Source: CAKSFT01 sp045603125 (lineage in GTDB: Bacteria > Bacillota > Clostridia > UBA1381). From it: a stretch of DNA of 15,051 nucleotides. Of this stretch, positions 7,757-14,424 are shown in pieces. Both the position numbers and the translations under genes were made by a program. The stretch is from assembly GCA_045603125.1 (NCBI GenBank), contig JAZULN010000059.1, positions 1-15,051 on the forward strand, in the 5' to 3' direction. Within the stretch, counting starts at the first letter, position 1, and each line of letters begins with the position of its first letter. The notes beneath the pieces are model-generated. The model was not told where the DNA came from, made no database searches, and saw only the letters and a list, made by a program, of their open reading frames with translations.

Positions 7757-8629
7757 ATGGAAGAACTTATAAAGAAGGCGGGTATTTTAATTGAGGCTCT
7801 CCCATACATACAAAAATTTGCAGGCTCAACTGTCGTTATAAAATACGGCGGAAATGCCATGATTAACGAGACCTTAAAGAACTCGGTTATGGAAGATATT
7901 ATACTCTTAAAGTTTATCGGCCTAAACCCAATCGTTGTTCACGGCGGCGGCCCTGACATTTCAAAGGCTTTGGCTGATAATAACATAAAAAGTGAGTTTG
8001 TAAACGGGCTTCGTGTAACCGATGCCGACACCATGCGTATTGCACAGATGGTTTTGGTTGGTAAGACCAATAAGGAAATCGTGTCGATGCTAAACTGCAA
8101 GGGCGGCAAGGCGATTGGTTTTTGTGGAATCGACGGCGGATTTATCAAGTGTAAAAAACGCTATGCAGAAACTGAAGAAGGAAAGGTTGATATTGGATAT
8201 GTTGGCGATATTGTTGAGATTGACCCACACATTTTAGACTATATATCAAGCGACCAATATATCCCGGTTGTAGCACCAATCGGCACAGACGAGTCGGGTC
8301 AGAGCTATAACATAAACGCTGACACTGTAGCTGCAGCCGTTGCTGCTGCCACCTCTGCTGAGAAGTTCATTCTCTTAACCGACATTGAAGGGGTTAAGGA
8401 TAAAGACGGAAATATAGTATATGAGGCAAGTGAGAATGAAATTAACGAAATGATTGCTGACGGTACAATCAGCGGCGGAATGATTCCGAAGGTTGAGGGT
8501 TGCCTTGAGGCGATTTCGGCAGGTGTTAAGGGTGTCCATATAATAGACGGCAGAATCCCGCACTGCTTGCTTTTGGAAATTTTCACAAAGTCGGGTATCG
8601 GTACACTAATTAAGAGCGAAGATTACTAA
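7757..8629 (+). CDS. argB: Acetylglutamate kinase, arginine-sensitive type
   Basis: A 290-residue amino acid kinase family protein that phosphorylates N-acetylglutamate. KYGGNAM begins at 29 and VVHGGGP at about 60-66, with NINADTVAAA and ILLTDIEGV further on. The N-terminal helix (roughly 1-21, ending EALPYIQKF) is the feature that interlocks dimers into the ring hexamers of arginine-inhibited enzymes such as those of Thermotoga and Pseudomonas; the shorter E. coli enzyme lacks it. The C-terminal SGGMIPKVEGC and GVHIIDGR segments agree. AAGGAG precedes the ATG. Confidence 0.96.
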   Translation: MEELIKKAGILIEALPYIQKFAGSTVVIKYGGNAMINETLKNSVMEDIILLKFIGLNPIVVHGGGPDISKALADNNIKSEFVNGLRVTDADTMRIAQMVLVGKTNKEIVSMLNCKGGKAIGFCGIDGGFIKCKKRYAETEEGKVDIGYVGDIVEIDPHILDYISSDQYIPVVAPIGTDESGQSYNINADTVAAAVAAATSAEKFILLTDIEGVKDKDGNIVYEASENEINEMIADGTISGGMIPKVEGCLEAISAGVKGVHIIDGRIPHCLLLEIFTKSGIGTLIKSEDY

Positions 8630-8644
8630 AGGGGAGATTTAAAT

Positions 8645-10006
8645 ATGAAATTTATAACTGATGATTTTATGTTAAAAAATAAGGTGGCAAAGAAGCTTTA
8701 TCATGGCTATTCAGCGGAGCTTCCAATTATCGACTACCATTGCCACTTAAATCCTGAAATGATTGCAAAGGACTATAAATTCAAAAACGCCTACGATTTA
8801 TTCTTAGGTGGCGACCATTATAAGTGGCGTCAGATGAGAACCTTCGGGATTGACGAGGAATATATAACCGGTTCTGCTCCCGATTTTGATAAGTTTATGG
8901 CTTTTGCAAAGACAATGCCATATTTAATCGGAAATCCGCTTTATCACTGGACACACCTTGAGCTTTTAAGGTATTTTGGCATTGATGAAACACTTAACCC
9001 CGACAGTGCAAGAAGTATTTGGGATAAGTGTAACGAGATGCTATCTGACGACTCATTTAGTGCAAAAAATCTAATCCGCCGTTCTAATGTTGAAACTCTC
9101 TGCACCACCGATGACCCTGCCGATACATTGGAATTTCATGAGGAACTAAAGGATTTTGAAACGAAAGTTCTGCCAACCTTCCGCCCAGATAAAGCGGTGG
9201 AAATTGGTAAGGAAACATTCGTGCCATACATCGAAAAAATCGGAGTAAATAGTTTTTCAGCACTTCTTGACTGGTTAACAGAAAGAATAGAATTCTTCCA
9301 TAAGATGGGATGTCGTCTTTCTGACCACGCCCTGGAGGCTGTGCCATTTGCCCTGGGTGATGCGGACAAAATTTTTGATAAGAAGATGGCAGGCGGAGAG
9401 TTAACCGAGCAGGAAGTGGATATTTTTAAGACCGCAGTGCTTAGCCACTGTGCAAAGGAATATACCCGTCTCGGCTGGACAATGCAACTTCATATCGGAG
9501 CACTTCGAAATAATAATAGAAAAATGTATGAGAAGATGGGTGCAGACGTTGGTTTTGACTCAATAAACGACCTATGTATCGCAGAAAAGCTATCTGCATT
9601 TTTGGGTGAGCTTGACTTTAATTCATCACTTCCAAAAACTATTTTATATACCTTAAACCCAAAGGATAACTATGTTTTAGGAACAATGCTCGGAAACTTC
9701 CAAAAGGGCCCGGTTTCCGGTAAGATTCAGTTCGGCTCGGGCTGGTGGTTTAACGATAACCGTGACGGCATGGAAGCTCAGATGCAAGCTTTTGCAAACC
9801 TAAGCCTTTTGGGTAAGTTTGTGGGAATGCTAACCGACTCAAGAAGCTTTGTGTCTTACCCAAGACACGAGTATTTCAGAAGAATACTTTGTAATTTGGT
9901 AGGTAAATGGGTTGAAGAGGGCGAATACCCGGATGACGAAAAGTACTTAAAGGAAATTATAGAGGGAATTAGCTATAAAAACGCTAAGGAATATTTTGGA
10001 TTTTAA
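8645..10006 (+). CDS. uxaC: Glucuronate isomerase (uronate isomerase)
   Basis: A 453-residue UxaC, which interconverts glucuronate and fructuronate (or galacturonate and tagaturonate) in hexuronate breakdown. The opening ITDDFMLKN, the metal-site H32-C-H34 in IDYHCHLNP, and SGWWFNDNRDGM near the C-terminus are family hallmarks, and the length is close to the usual 465-470. It begins 15 bases after argB behind AAAGGGGAG, so it looks co-transcribed with the arginine genes. No uxaB, uxuA, kdgK or uronate transporter is nearby. Confidence 0.93.
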   Translation: MKFITDDFMLKNKVAKKLYHGYSAELPIIDYHCHLNPEMIAKDYKFKNAYDLFLGGDHYKWRQMRTFGIDEEYITGSAPDFDKFMAFAKTMPYLIGNPLYHWTHLELLRYFGIDETLNPDSARSIWDKCNEMLSDDSFSAKNLIRRSNVETLCTTDDPADTLEFHEELKDFETKVLPTFRPDKAVEIGKETFVPYIEKIGVNSFSALLDWLTERIEFFHKMGCRLSDHALEAVPFALGDADKIFDKKMAGGELTEQEVDIFKTAVLSHCAKEYTRLGWTMQLHIGALRNNNRKMYEKMGADVGFDSINDLCIAEKLSAFLGELDFNSSLPKTILYTLNPKDNYVLGTMLGNFQKGPVSGKIQFGSGWWFNDNRDGMEAQMQAFANLSLLGKFVGMLTDSRSFVSYPRHEYFRRILCNLVGKWVEEGEYPDDEKYLKEIIEGISYKNAKEYFGF

Positions 10007-10009
10007 GCT

Positions 10010-11209
10010 ATGGAATATATTATAATTATTTTATTGGTTTTGGTTCTTTTGTTGGAGATAATCTCTTTAATTACCAAAAAAAGCGGAAATCTTTCAGAGA
10101 TTAAGAGGGACATTATAGATGAAAACAGGGGAAATGTTAAGACTTTGGGTGAGTTAATCTCTGCCAACCAAAAGAATGCAGACGAGATGAATTCTAACAA
10201 ATTAGAGGGCATCAATAAAAGTTTAAAAACTTTAGAGGATACAAATATCAAGCATCTTTTGGAGATGAGGGAAAATATTGAAAAACGCCTTGATGTTATA
10301 AGGGACGACAATAACAAAAAGCTTGAAAAGATGCAACAGACCGTTGATGAAAAGCTGCAAAAGACCCTGGAAGAGAAGATGGATAAGTCTTTTAAGCTGG
10401 TGAGCGAGAGGCTTGAGCAGGTTTATAAGGGTCTTGGCGAGATGCAGACTGTGGCACAAGGGGTAGGGGACTTGAAAAAAGTTTTATCCAACGTGAAAAG
10501 TCGCGGGATTTTAGGCGAGATTCAGCTTGGGGCAATTTTAAAAGAAATTCTCTCACCTGAGCAATATGAGGAGAATATTGCAACAAAGCCGGGGAGTAAA
10601 AATGTGGTTGAGTTTGCGGTGAAGATGCCGGTGGAAGACGGTGGATTTATCTATCTTCCAATCGACTCAAAATTCCCAGCAGATGCCTATTCACAACTTC
10701 GGGATGCCTATGACGAGGGGGATAGCGAGAAGATAATCGCCGCCCGAAACACCATGATGAGCAGAATGAAGAGTTTTGCAAAAGACATCCGTGATAAGTA
10801 TGTGGAAGTTCCATATACAACCGAGTTTGGTATTATGTTTTTACCTTTTGAGGGGCTTTATGCCGAGGCGGTAAACTGCGGAATGGTTGAGGTTTTGCAA
10901 AGGGAATATAGGATAAATATTGCAGGACCAAGCACCATGGCGGCACTTTTAAACAGTCTTCAAATGGGCTTTAAGACGGTGGCAATCCAGAAACGCTCCA
11001 TGGAGGTATGGGAAGTGCTTGGTGCGGTAAAATCAGAGTTCGATAAGTTCGAAAAGATTTTAGAAGCGACCCAGCAAAGAATCAATCAGGCAAACACCGA
11101 GCTTGATAAATTAGTTGGGGTAAGAACCCGTGCAATCCAAAGAAAACTTCGTGATGTGGAGAAGTTAGACGACGCATCGGCTGATGCGATTTTAGATGAT
11201 GAAGAATAA
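10010..11209 (+). CDS. rmuC: RmuC family DNA recombination protein
   Basis: A 399-residue RmuC. An N-terminal membrane segment (about 3-21, nearly all I/L/V) is followed by a long charged coiled coil (about 25-150) and the RmuC domain, with RGILGEIQLGAIL near 165-177 and LPIDSKFPADAY whose D219-S-K221 fits a PD-(D/E)xK-like nuclease core. RmuC limits inversions and rearrangements between repeats; its biochemistry is poorly known. The start is three bases after the uxaC stop with a weak ribosome binding site, suggesting coupling. It is the last gene before a strong terminator. Confidence 0.92.
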   Translation: MEYIIIILLVLVLLLEIISLITKKSGNLSEIKRDIIDENRGNVKTLGELISANQKNADEMNSNKLEGINKSLKTLEDTNIKHLLEMRENIEKRLDVIRDDNNKKLEKMQQTVDEKLQKTLEEKMDKSFKLVSERLEQVYKGLGEMQTVAQGVGDLKKVLSNVKSRGILGEIQLGAILKEILSPEQYEENIATKPGSKNVVEFAVKMPVEDGGFIYLPIDSKFPADAYSQLRDAYDEGDSEKIIAARNTMMSRMKSFAKDIRDKYVEVPYTTEFGIMFLPFEGLYAEAVNCGMVEVLQREYRINIAGPSTMAALLNSLQMGFKTVAIQKRSMEVWEVLGAVKSEFDKFEKILEATQQRINQANTELDKLVGVRTRAIQRKLRDVEKLDDASADAILDDEE

Positions 11210-11212
11210 ACA

Positions 11213-11250
11213 AAAAAGGATTATTAGGCTATTTGCTAATAATCCTTTTT
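11213..11250. terminator. Bidirectional terminator between rmuC and the S26-like gene
   Basis: A perfect 14-bp stem (11214-11227 with 11236-11249) and an eight-base loop carries T runs on both strands. It ends the plus-strand arg-uxaC-rmuC operon and the minus-strand S26-like gene. The last codons of the minus-strand gene (Arg-Ile-Ile-Ser-Lys-stop) lie within the hairpin. Confidence 0.9.
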
Positions 11251-11699
11251 AATTTAATTTTAACTTTCTTAAAAAAATGCTTGACAATCGGCCAAAAATT
11301 TCGCCAAACTCTACTGTCAACCCGTTTTTTTGAATAATCTAAATATTCCTTGTCGTCGGTGGTTATGGTTTTTCCGTTAATCTCCAGCTTAGTCACGATT
11401 CCAATAATCTGAAAGTCTTCAATTCCCTTTTCTACCTGCCATTGGTTGTCACCGCAGAAATGATATGAGTCGGGCAGCACCTTTATGACTCTATGGAGAA
11501 CATACTCGCCGTTTTTACGTTTAAAAAAGGCGATATCGTATTTTTTTAGCCGACCTTCCGGCTTTTTAATAAAAACTGCATCCCGTCCCTGATGTATTAG
11601 CGGCTCCATGCTGATACCATTGGGGTGAATCTTAAAAGCCTTCCCCATGTCGAGGGTTTCTAAAATTATATGCTCGATATCTTTAAAATGTACCTGCAT
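11229..11699 (-). CDS. S24/S26-family peptidase-like protein, soluble
   Basis: A 156-residue protein resembling the S24/S26 (LexA/signal peptidase) fold. NGISMEPLI supplies Ser30 where the nucleophile sits, and EYVLHRVIKV places His69 where bacterial type I signal peptidases have lysine, as in the archaeal/ER SipW type with a Ser-His dyad. FCGDNQ matches the later GDN signature. There is no transmembrane segment; a basic C-terminal stretch (about 141-156) might lie against the membrane. I chose ATG 11699 over an upstream in-frame start because of AAGGAGG seven bases before it. The ATG overlaps the preceding stop (TAATG). Related proteins occur with HprK-like and PqqD-like genes in peptide-maturation clusters; the substrate here is unknown. 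Confidence 0.7.
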   Translation of the reverse strand: MQVHFKDIEHIILETLDMGKAFKIHPNGISMEPLIHQGRDAVFIKKPEGRLKKYDIAFFKRKNGEYVLHRVIKVLPDSYHFCGDNQWQVEKGIEDFQIIGIVTKLEINGKTITTDDKEYLDYSKKRVDSRVWRNFWPIVKHFFKKVKIKLKRIISK

Positions 11700-12403
11700 T
11701 AGAGTGCCTCCTTTACCATTTTTTCGTATGCTACTTTTACTGCATCCTCCGAAATGTCGCACTCTAACTCATAAAAGGGGAGGGTGGAGATAAAGGAATC
11801 CAGAAGTTTTAACAAAAGGTCGGTGTTTTCACGGGTTTTAGGGTAGGATACCTGGTCAAAAATTTTGGAGATTATAAAGGCAGAGTTTAATTCGGAAATT
11901 ATGTTTTCTGTCCCTTGCCTGATAAAACATACCGCCGAAATTTTTGCCTTTTTATCGGCATGTTTGCCTTCCTTTCCCGCCCAGGGGTTCCCGTAGGCGA
12001 AAAATCCGTCTGATTCTTTTTTAATAAAGGGTTTATCGCCGTTTATTATGGTAGCACCCGGAATATATTTTTCCCAAAGCCCGGCATGGGTGGATTTTCC
12101 GGCACCGCTTTTGCCGGTAAAGATATAGCCTTTACCGTCTTTTTCCACTATGGCTGAGTGGAGGAAAAAGATTCCGTATGGCAAAAGCGCCTCGGTGAGC
12201 TTTCGAAATATCACAATCAGCTCGTGGTATTGTGGGGGGTACTCAGGGTACAGAGCAATTTCATTTTCGATATCTTCAGGGGTGGAGGTTATAGTTAAAT
12301 CGGGAGTTGCATCGGTGACAATATAGTCATGGCAAAATTCCTCGGTTTTTTCATAAAGATTTTCTATCCCGATAACCATATCGCAAATTTTTATTGTAAA
12401 CAA
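11699..12403 (-). CDS. HPr kinase/PEPCK-like P-loop protein
   Basis: About 234 residues, resembling the HprK/PEP carboxykinase-like proteins found with small peptidase-like and PqqD genes. FLHSAIVEKDGKGYIFTGKSGAGKSTHAG is read in pieces as a HSA strand followed by a Walker A (GKSGAGKST, near residues 97-105), then INGDKPFI and YGNPWAGKEG further on. It lacks the N-terminal domain and length (about 310) of true HprK, and no ptsH is nearby, so a sugar-PTS role is not supported. TTG at 12403 has AAAGGTGG (12412-12419) eight bases upstream; GTG at 12412 or 12415 would give slightly longer products with that site too close. It is translationally coupled to the S26-like gene. Confidence 0.7.
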   Translation of the reverse strand: MFTIKICDMVIGIENLYEKTEEFCHDYIVTDATPDLTITSTPEDIENEIALYPEYPPQYHELIVIFRKLTEALLPYGIFFLHSAIVEKDGKGYIFTGKSGAGKSTHAGLWEKYIPGATIINGDKPFIKKESDGFFAYGNPWAGKEGKHADKKAKISAVCFIRQGTENIISELNSAFIISKIFDQVSYPKTRENTDLLLKLLDSFISTLPFYELECDISEDAVKVAYEKMVKEAL

Positions 12404-12434
12404 AAGCCACACCACCTTTTTTAATCTATTATAG

Positions 12435-12463
12435 ATTTTATCATTTTAATAGGGAGTTGTCAA
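12435..12463 (-). promoter_or_regulatory. Promoter of the HprK-like/S26-like pair
   Basis: On the minus strand, a perfect TTGACA (12458-12463) and TAAAAT (12435-12440) are 17 bases apart, with a TGA extension before the -10. The leader to the start codon is about 25 bases. This is one of the two best sigma-A promoters in the window. Confidence 0.85.
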
Positions 12464-12470
12464 TGGAAAT

Positions 12471-12498
12471 AAAAAAAGGAGATGATTATATCTCCTTT
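12471..12498 (-). terminator. Terminator of the small broken gene
   Basis: A nine-bp stem (12490-12498 with 12475-12483) and six-base loop is followed on the minus strand by a T run (12477-12471). The stop codon of the small reading frame (12486-12488) lies in the loop. It separates that transcript from the HprK-like gene's promoter. Confidence 0.85.
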
Positions 12499-12710
12499 CG
12501 GGACTTTAAGAAATCCAAAGCTTTTTCCTTGCTTTTAAAGGGTATTGAGATATCTACCGAAAATATACCGTCTTTTTCATTTAAAACCGAAACCAAAGTT
12601 CCGTCTTTTGTGCCGTAGACCTGATTAAAATAAGGGGTAGAGCCGTTTTTTGGGCGATAACCCTTTTTCTTTTAAAAATCCATAAATTCCTTTAGTATAA
12701 ATTCTTCCAT
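12486..12710 (-). pseudogene. Small gene (74 codons) interrupted by one in-frame TAA
   Basis: From ATG 12710 the frame reads MEEFILKEFMDF, TAA at codon 13 (12672-12674), then stays open from KKKGYRPKNG through FNQVYGTKDG and FSVDISIPFKSKEK to a stop at 12486. The start is well made: GGGAGG (12718-12723) seven bases away, a structured leader and a promoter upstream, a terminator downstream. The single stop, in a T5A4 run, would be Leu if TTA. I do not recognise the family: a small charged protein with no signal peptide or membrane segment. The options are a recent nonsense mutation, a sequencing error, or a 12-codon product with the rest untranslated. Confidence 0.65.
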
Positions 12711-12729
12711 TTTAATTCCTCCCAAAATT

Positions 12730-12888
12730 AAAAAAGTGTGCAACCAATCAAGGCTACACACCGAAAAACGCACAACCCTGATTGCTGCGACACAATTTTC
12801 AACCTAATAGATAGTATGAAATAGAGCAGGCGTTTTTACCAAAATAAAATCACACTACCTAAATAGGTTAAATATTAAATTGCGTCGC
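12730..12888 (-). ncRNA. Structured 5' leader RNA with antiterminator/terminator choice
   Basis: Read on the minus strand from the predicted start at about 12888. A closing helix pairs 12888-12877 with 12798-12787 (12 bp, one G.U), then AACCTA (12869-12864) with TAGGTT (12806-12801), then an inner helix 12859-12850 with 12819-12810 (10 bp, two G.U) capped by a roughly 30-base loop. Downstream, 12784-12775 can pair with 12754-12745 (10 bp, two G.U), competing with a terminator hairpin 12761-12752/12745-12736 followed by six Ts (12735-12730). The ribosome binding site of the small gene comes directly after. It fits no riboswitch or T-box consensus that I can recall. Confidence 0.65.
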
Positions 12889-12894
12889 ATATAC

Positions 12895-12923
12895 ATTATA
12901 TCACCAATCGGGAGAAAAAACAA
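12895..12923 (-). promoter_or_regulatory. Promoter of the leader RNA/small gene
   Basis: On the minus strand TTGTTT (12918-12923) and a consensus TATAAT (12895-12900) are 17 bases apart, with a TGA extension. The -10 is six bases from the first base of the closing helix, so the transcript would begin at or next to the structured RNA. Confidence 0.75.
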
Positions 12924-12961
12924 TATAAATTTGAAAATATTTTCTGTGTGTGAAAACGGGT

Positions 12962-12985
12962 GGACGTATAGGTCGTCCCCCTACA
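12962..12985 (-). repeat. GTAGGG palindromic repeat, copy B
   Basis: On the minus strand: GTAGGG, then arm GGACG, a seven-base loop, and arm CGTCC. It is inverted relative to copy C, 9 bp away, so the two also form a larger palindrome (about 12974-13004). Confidence 0.7.
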
Positions 12986-12993
12986 ATGGAATA

Positions 12994-13020
12994 TGTAGGG
13001 GACGGCGTCCTCGACGTTCC
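12994..13020 (+). repeat. GTAGGG palindromic repeat, copy C
   Basis: GTAGGG with left arm GGGACG and right arm CGTTCC (one G.T) around a ten-base loop. It is the closest relative of copy A in the argC-argB gap. Confidence 0.7.
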
Positions 13021-13026
13021 AAAAAC

Positions 13027-13051
13027 GGAACGGAAAATTGCGTTCCCTACG
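13027..13051 (-). repeat. GTAGGG palindromic repeat, copy D
   Basis: On the minus strand: GTAGGG, with arm GGAACG (13046-13041), an eight-base loop, and arm CGTTCC (13032-13027). The arms differ from copies B and C, but both sides have changed together. Confidence 0.7.
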
Positions 13052-13077
13052 AAGAGAATTTATAATTATAACAAAAT

Positions 13078-13105
13078 CGTAGGGGAGGGTTTCCATGCCC
13101 TCCCG
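13078..13105 (+). repeat. GTAGGG palindromic repeat, copy E
   Basis: GTAGGG with arms GGGAGGG and CCCTCCC around an eight-base loop. This is the most GC-rich version. It ends shortly before the gap terminator. Confidence 0.7.
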
Positions 13106-13112
13106 AAAACAC

Positions 13113-13145
13113 AAAAAAAGACTGAACGAAATCGTTCAGTCTTTT
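13113..13145 (-). terminator. gap terminator
   Basis: A perfect 14-bp stem (13145-13132 with 13129-13116) and a two-base nominal loop is followed on the minus strand by a seven-T run. It lies 10 bases past the gap stop. Confidence 0.92.
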
Positions 13146-13155
13146 AAAATGCCAA

Positions 13156-14193
13156 TTAGTTAAGTTCAGCAAAGTACTTGATTGTTCTAACCATCTGGCT
13201 TGTGTATGAGTTTTCGTTGTCATACCATGAAACAACTTGTACTTCATATAAATCGTCACATATCTTTGATACCATTGTTTGAGTAGCATCGAATAATGAA
13301 CCGTACTTCATGCCGATAACGTCTGAAGAAACGATAGGATCTGTGTTATAACCGAAGCTTTCTGATTGAGCAGCCTTCATAGCAGCGTTGATGCCGTCAA
13401 CTGTAACGTCAGCACCCTTAACAACAGCTGTAAGAATAGTTGTTGAACCTGTTGTTACAGGAACTCTTTGTGCAGAACCGATAAGCTTGCCGTTTAGTTC
13501 AGGAATAACCAAACCAATAGCCTTAGCAGCACCTGTTGAGTTAGGAACGATGTTTGCAGCACCTGCTCTTGCTCTTCTCATGTCGCCCTTTCTGTGTGGA
13601 CCGTCAAGAATCATTTGATCCCCTGTGTATGCGTGGATTGTTGACATGATACCTGATTGGATAGGAGCATAGTCATTTAACGCCTTAGCCATAGGAGCTA
13701 AGCAGTTTGTTGTACATGATGCTGCTGAGATGATTGTATCGTCAGCTGTCAATGTCTTTTCGTTTACGCTGTAAACGATAGTCTTTAGGTCGTTACCTGC
13801 AGGAGCAGAAATAACAACTTTCTTTGCACCGGCATCGATGTGAGCCTGTGACTTGTCTTTTGGGCAGTAGAAACCTGTACATTCTAATACAACGTCAACA
13901 CCAAGTTCTCCCCAAGGAAGTTCTTTAGCGTCAGCCTTTGCATAGATTGTAAGAACCTTACCGTCAACTGTAAGTGTACCTGCTTCGTCGTCAGCTTCAA
14001 CTGTGTGAAGGTTTTCGCCGATTTTACCGCAGTAACCACCTTGTGCAGTGTCATACTTTAAAAGACCTGCAAGCATTGAAGGCTTTGTTAAGTCGTTGAT
14101 AGCAACAACTTCGTAACCTTCAGCACCAAACATTTGTCTGAATGCAAGACGTCCGATACGTCCGAAACCATTAATCGCAACTTTAACTGCCAT
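13156..14193 (-). CDS. gap: Glyceraldehyde-3-phosphate dehydrogenase
   Basis: A 345-residue phosphorylating GAPDH of glycolysis. The Rossmann motif NGFGRIGR is at 8-15, Asp34 in AINDL favours NAD over NADP, and catalytic Cys160 lies in SAASCTTNCLAP; HAYTGDQ and WYDNENSYTSQMV near the end are typical. AGGAGG sits eight bases before ATG 14193. It is a single-gene unit here, without pgk, tpi or cggR beside it. The length is slightly above the usual 333-338. Confidence 0.97.
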   Translation of the reverse strand: MAVKVAINGFGRIGRLAFRQMFGAEGYEVVAINDLTKPSMLAGLLKYDTAQGGYCGKIGENLHTVEADDEAGTLTVDGKVLTIYAKADAKELPWGELGVDVVLECTGFYCPKDKSQAHIDAGAKKVVISAPAGNDLKTIVYSVNEKTLTADDTIISAASCTTNCLAPMAKALNDYAPIQSGIMSTIHAYTGDQMILDGPHRKGDMRRARAGAANIVPNSTGAAKAIGLVIPELNGKLIGSAQRVPVTTGSTTILTAVVKGADVTVDGINAAMKAAQSESFGYNTDPIVSSDVIGMKYGSLFDATQTMVSKICDDLYEVQVVSWYDNENSYTSQMVRTIKYFAELN

Positions 14194-14235
14194 GATTAAT
14201 TCCTCCTAAAAAATAATATTATTTTTATAAAAGGC

Positions 14236-14248
14236 TGTAACTGTTACA
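14236..14248. promoter_or_regulatory. 13-bp perfect palindrome in the gap leader
   Basis: TGTAAC-T-GTTACA lies just downstream of the nearer gap -10, where a bound repressor could block transcription. I cannot assign it to a known regulator; it lacks the CG centre of a CcpA site. Confidence 0.4.
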
Positions 14249-14264
14249 AACCTTATCATTCTAT

Positions 14265-14293
14265 ATTTTACCTCAAAATCCTTAATTATACAA
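14265..14293 (-). promoter_or_regulatory. gap promoter, proximal
   Basis: On the minus strand TTGTAT (14288-14293) and TAAAAT (14265-14270) are 17 bases apart. Its -35 overlaps the -10 of the distal candidate, so only one of the two may be the main start. Confidence 0.55.
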
Positions 14294-14313
14294 GAGTAAA
14301 TGTTAATTTTATA
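14285..14313 (-). promoter_or_regulatory. gap promoter, distal
   Basis: A consensus TATAAT -10 (14285-14290) on the minus strand with a weak TATAAA at the -35 position (14308-14313). The -35 region lies inside the inverted repeat at 14298-14319. Confidence 0.45.
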
Positions 14314-14319
14314 ACATTT
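14298..14319. promoter_or_regulatory. Rex-like inverted repeat upstream of gap
   Basis: AAATGTTA-N6-TAACATTT is a perfect eight-bp-arm inverted repeat. Its central 18 bases match 11 of 14 defined positions of the redox repressor Rex consensus TTGTTAA-N4-TTAACAA. It overlaps the distal gap promoter. Chance AT-rich symmetry is the main alternative. Confidence 0.4.
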
Positions 14320-14424
14320 TTGTATAAATTTTTTAAAAGAGTAGGAAATTATAGGATATATTTAGTAGATTTTGAGAAATATTTAATAAATTTCAAAATA
14401 TGACATATTATAATAGGAAGAAAG

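Noticed and set aside
12486..12710. Degraded PqqD partner of the HprK-like/S26-like pair
   Set aside because: The reading frame shows no PqqD-like pattern and is transcribed separately, with a terminator before the pair's promoter.
12736..12888. T-box leader
   Set aside because: An AGGGT followed shortly by GCG recalls the T-box sequence, but the UGGN bulge needed to pair with tRNA NCCA reads UUGU, and stem I landmarks were not found.
12840..12896. Leader peptide beginning at the ATG in the TATAATG of the leader promoter
   Set aside because: The ATG overlaps the -10 box, so it would not be in the transcript, and there is no ribosome binding site.
12962..13105. CRISPR array
   Set aside because: Units alternate in orientation, differ in their arms, and have irregular short gaps without unique spacers of constant length.
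12880..13147. Short plus-strand open frames over the repeat cluster
   Set aside because: They are made of repeat sequence, lack ribosome binding sites and run opposite to the promoter and terminator seen there.
14209..14226. 18-bp AT-only palindrome before the gap ribosome binding site
   Set aside because: It is perfectly symmetrical but consists only of A and T in a very AT-rich leader, so chance is a sufficient explanation.
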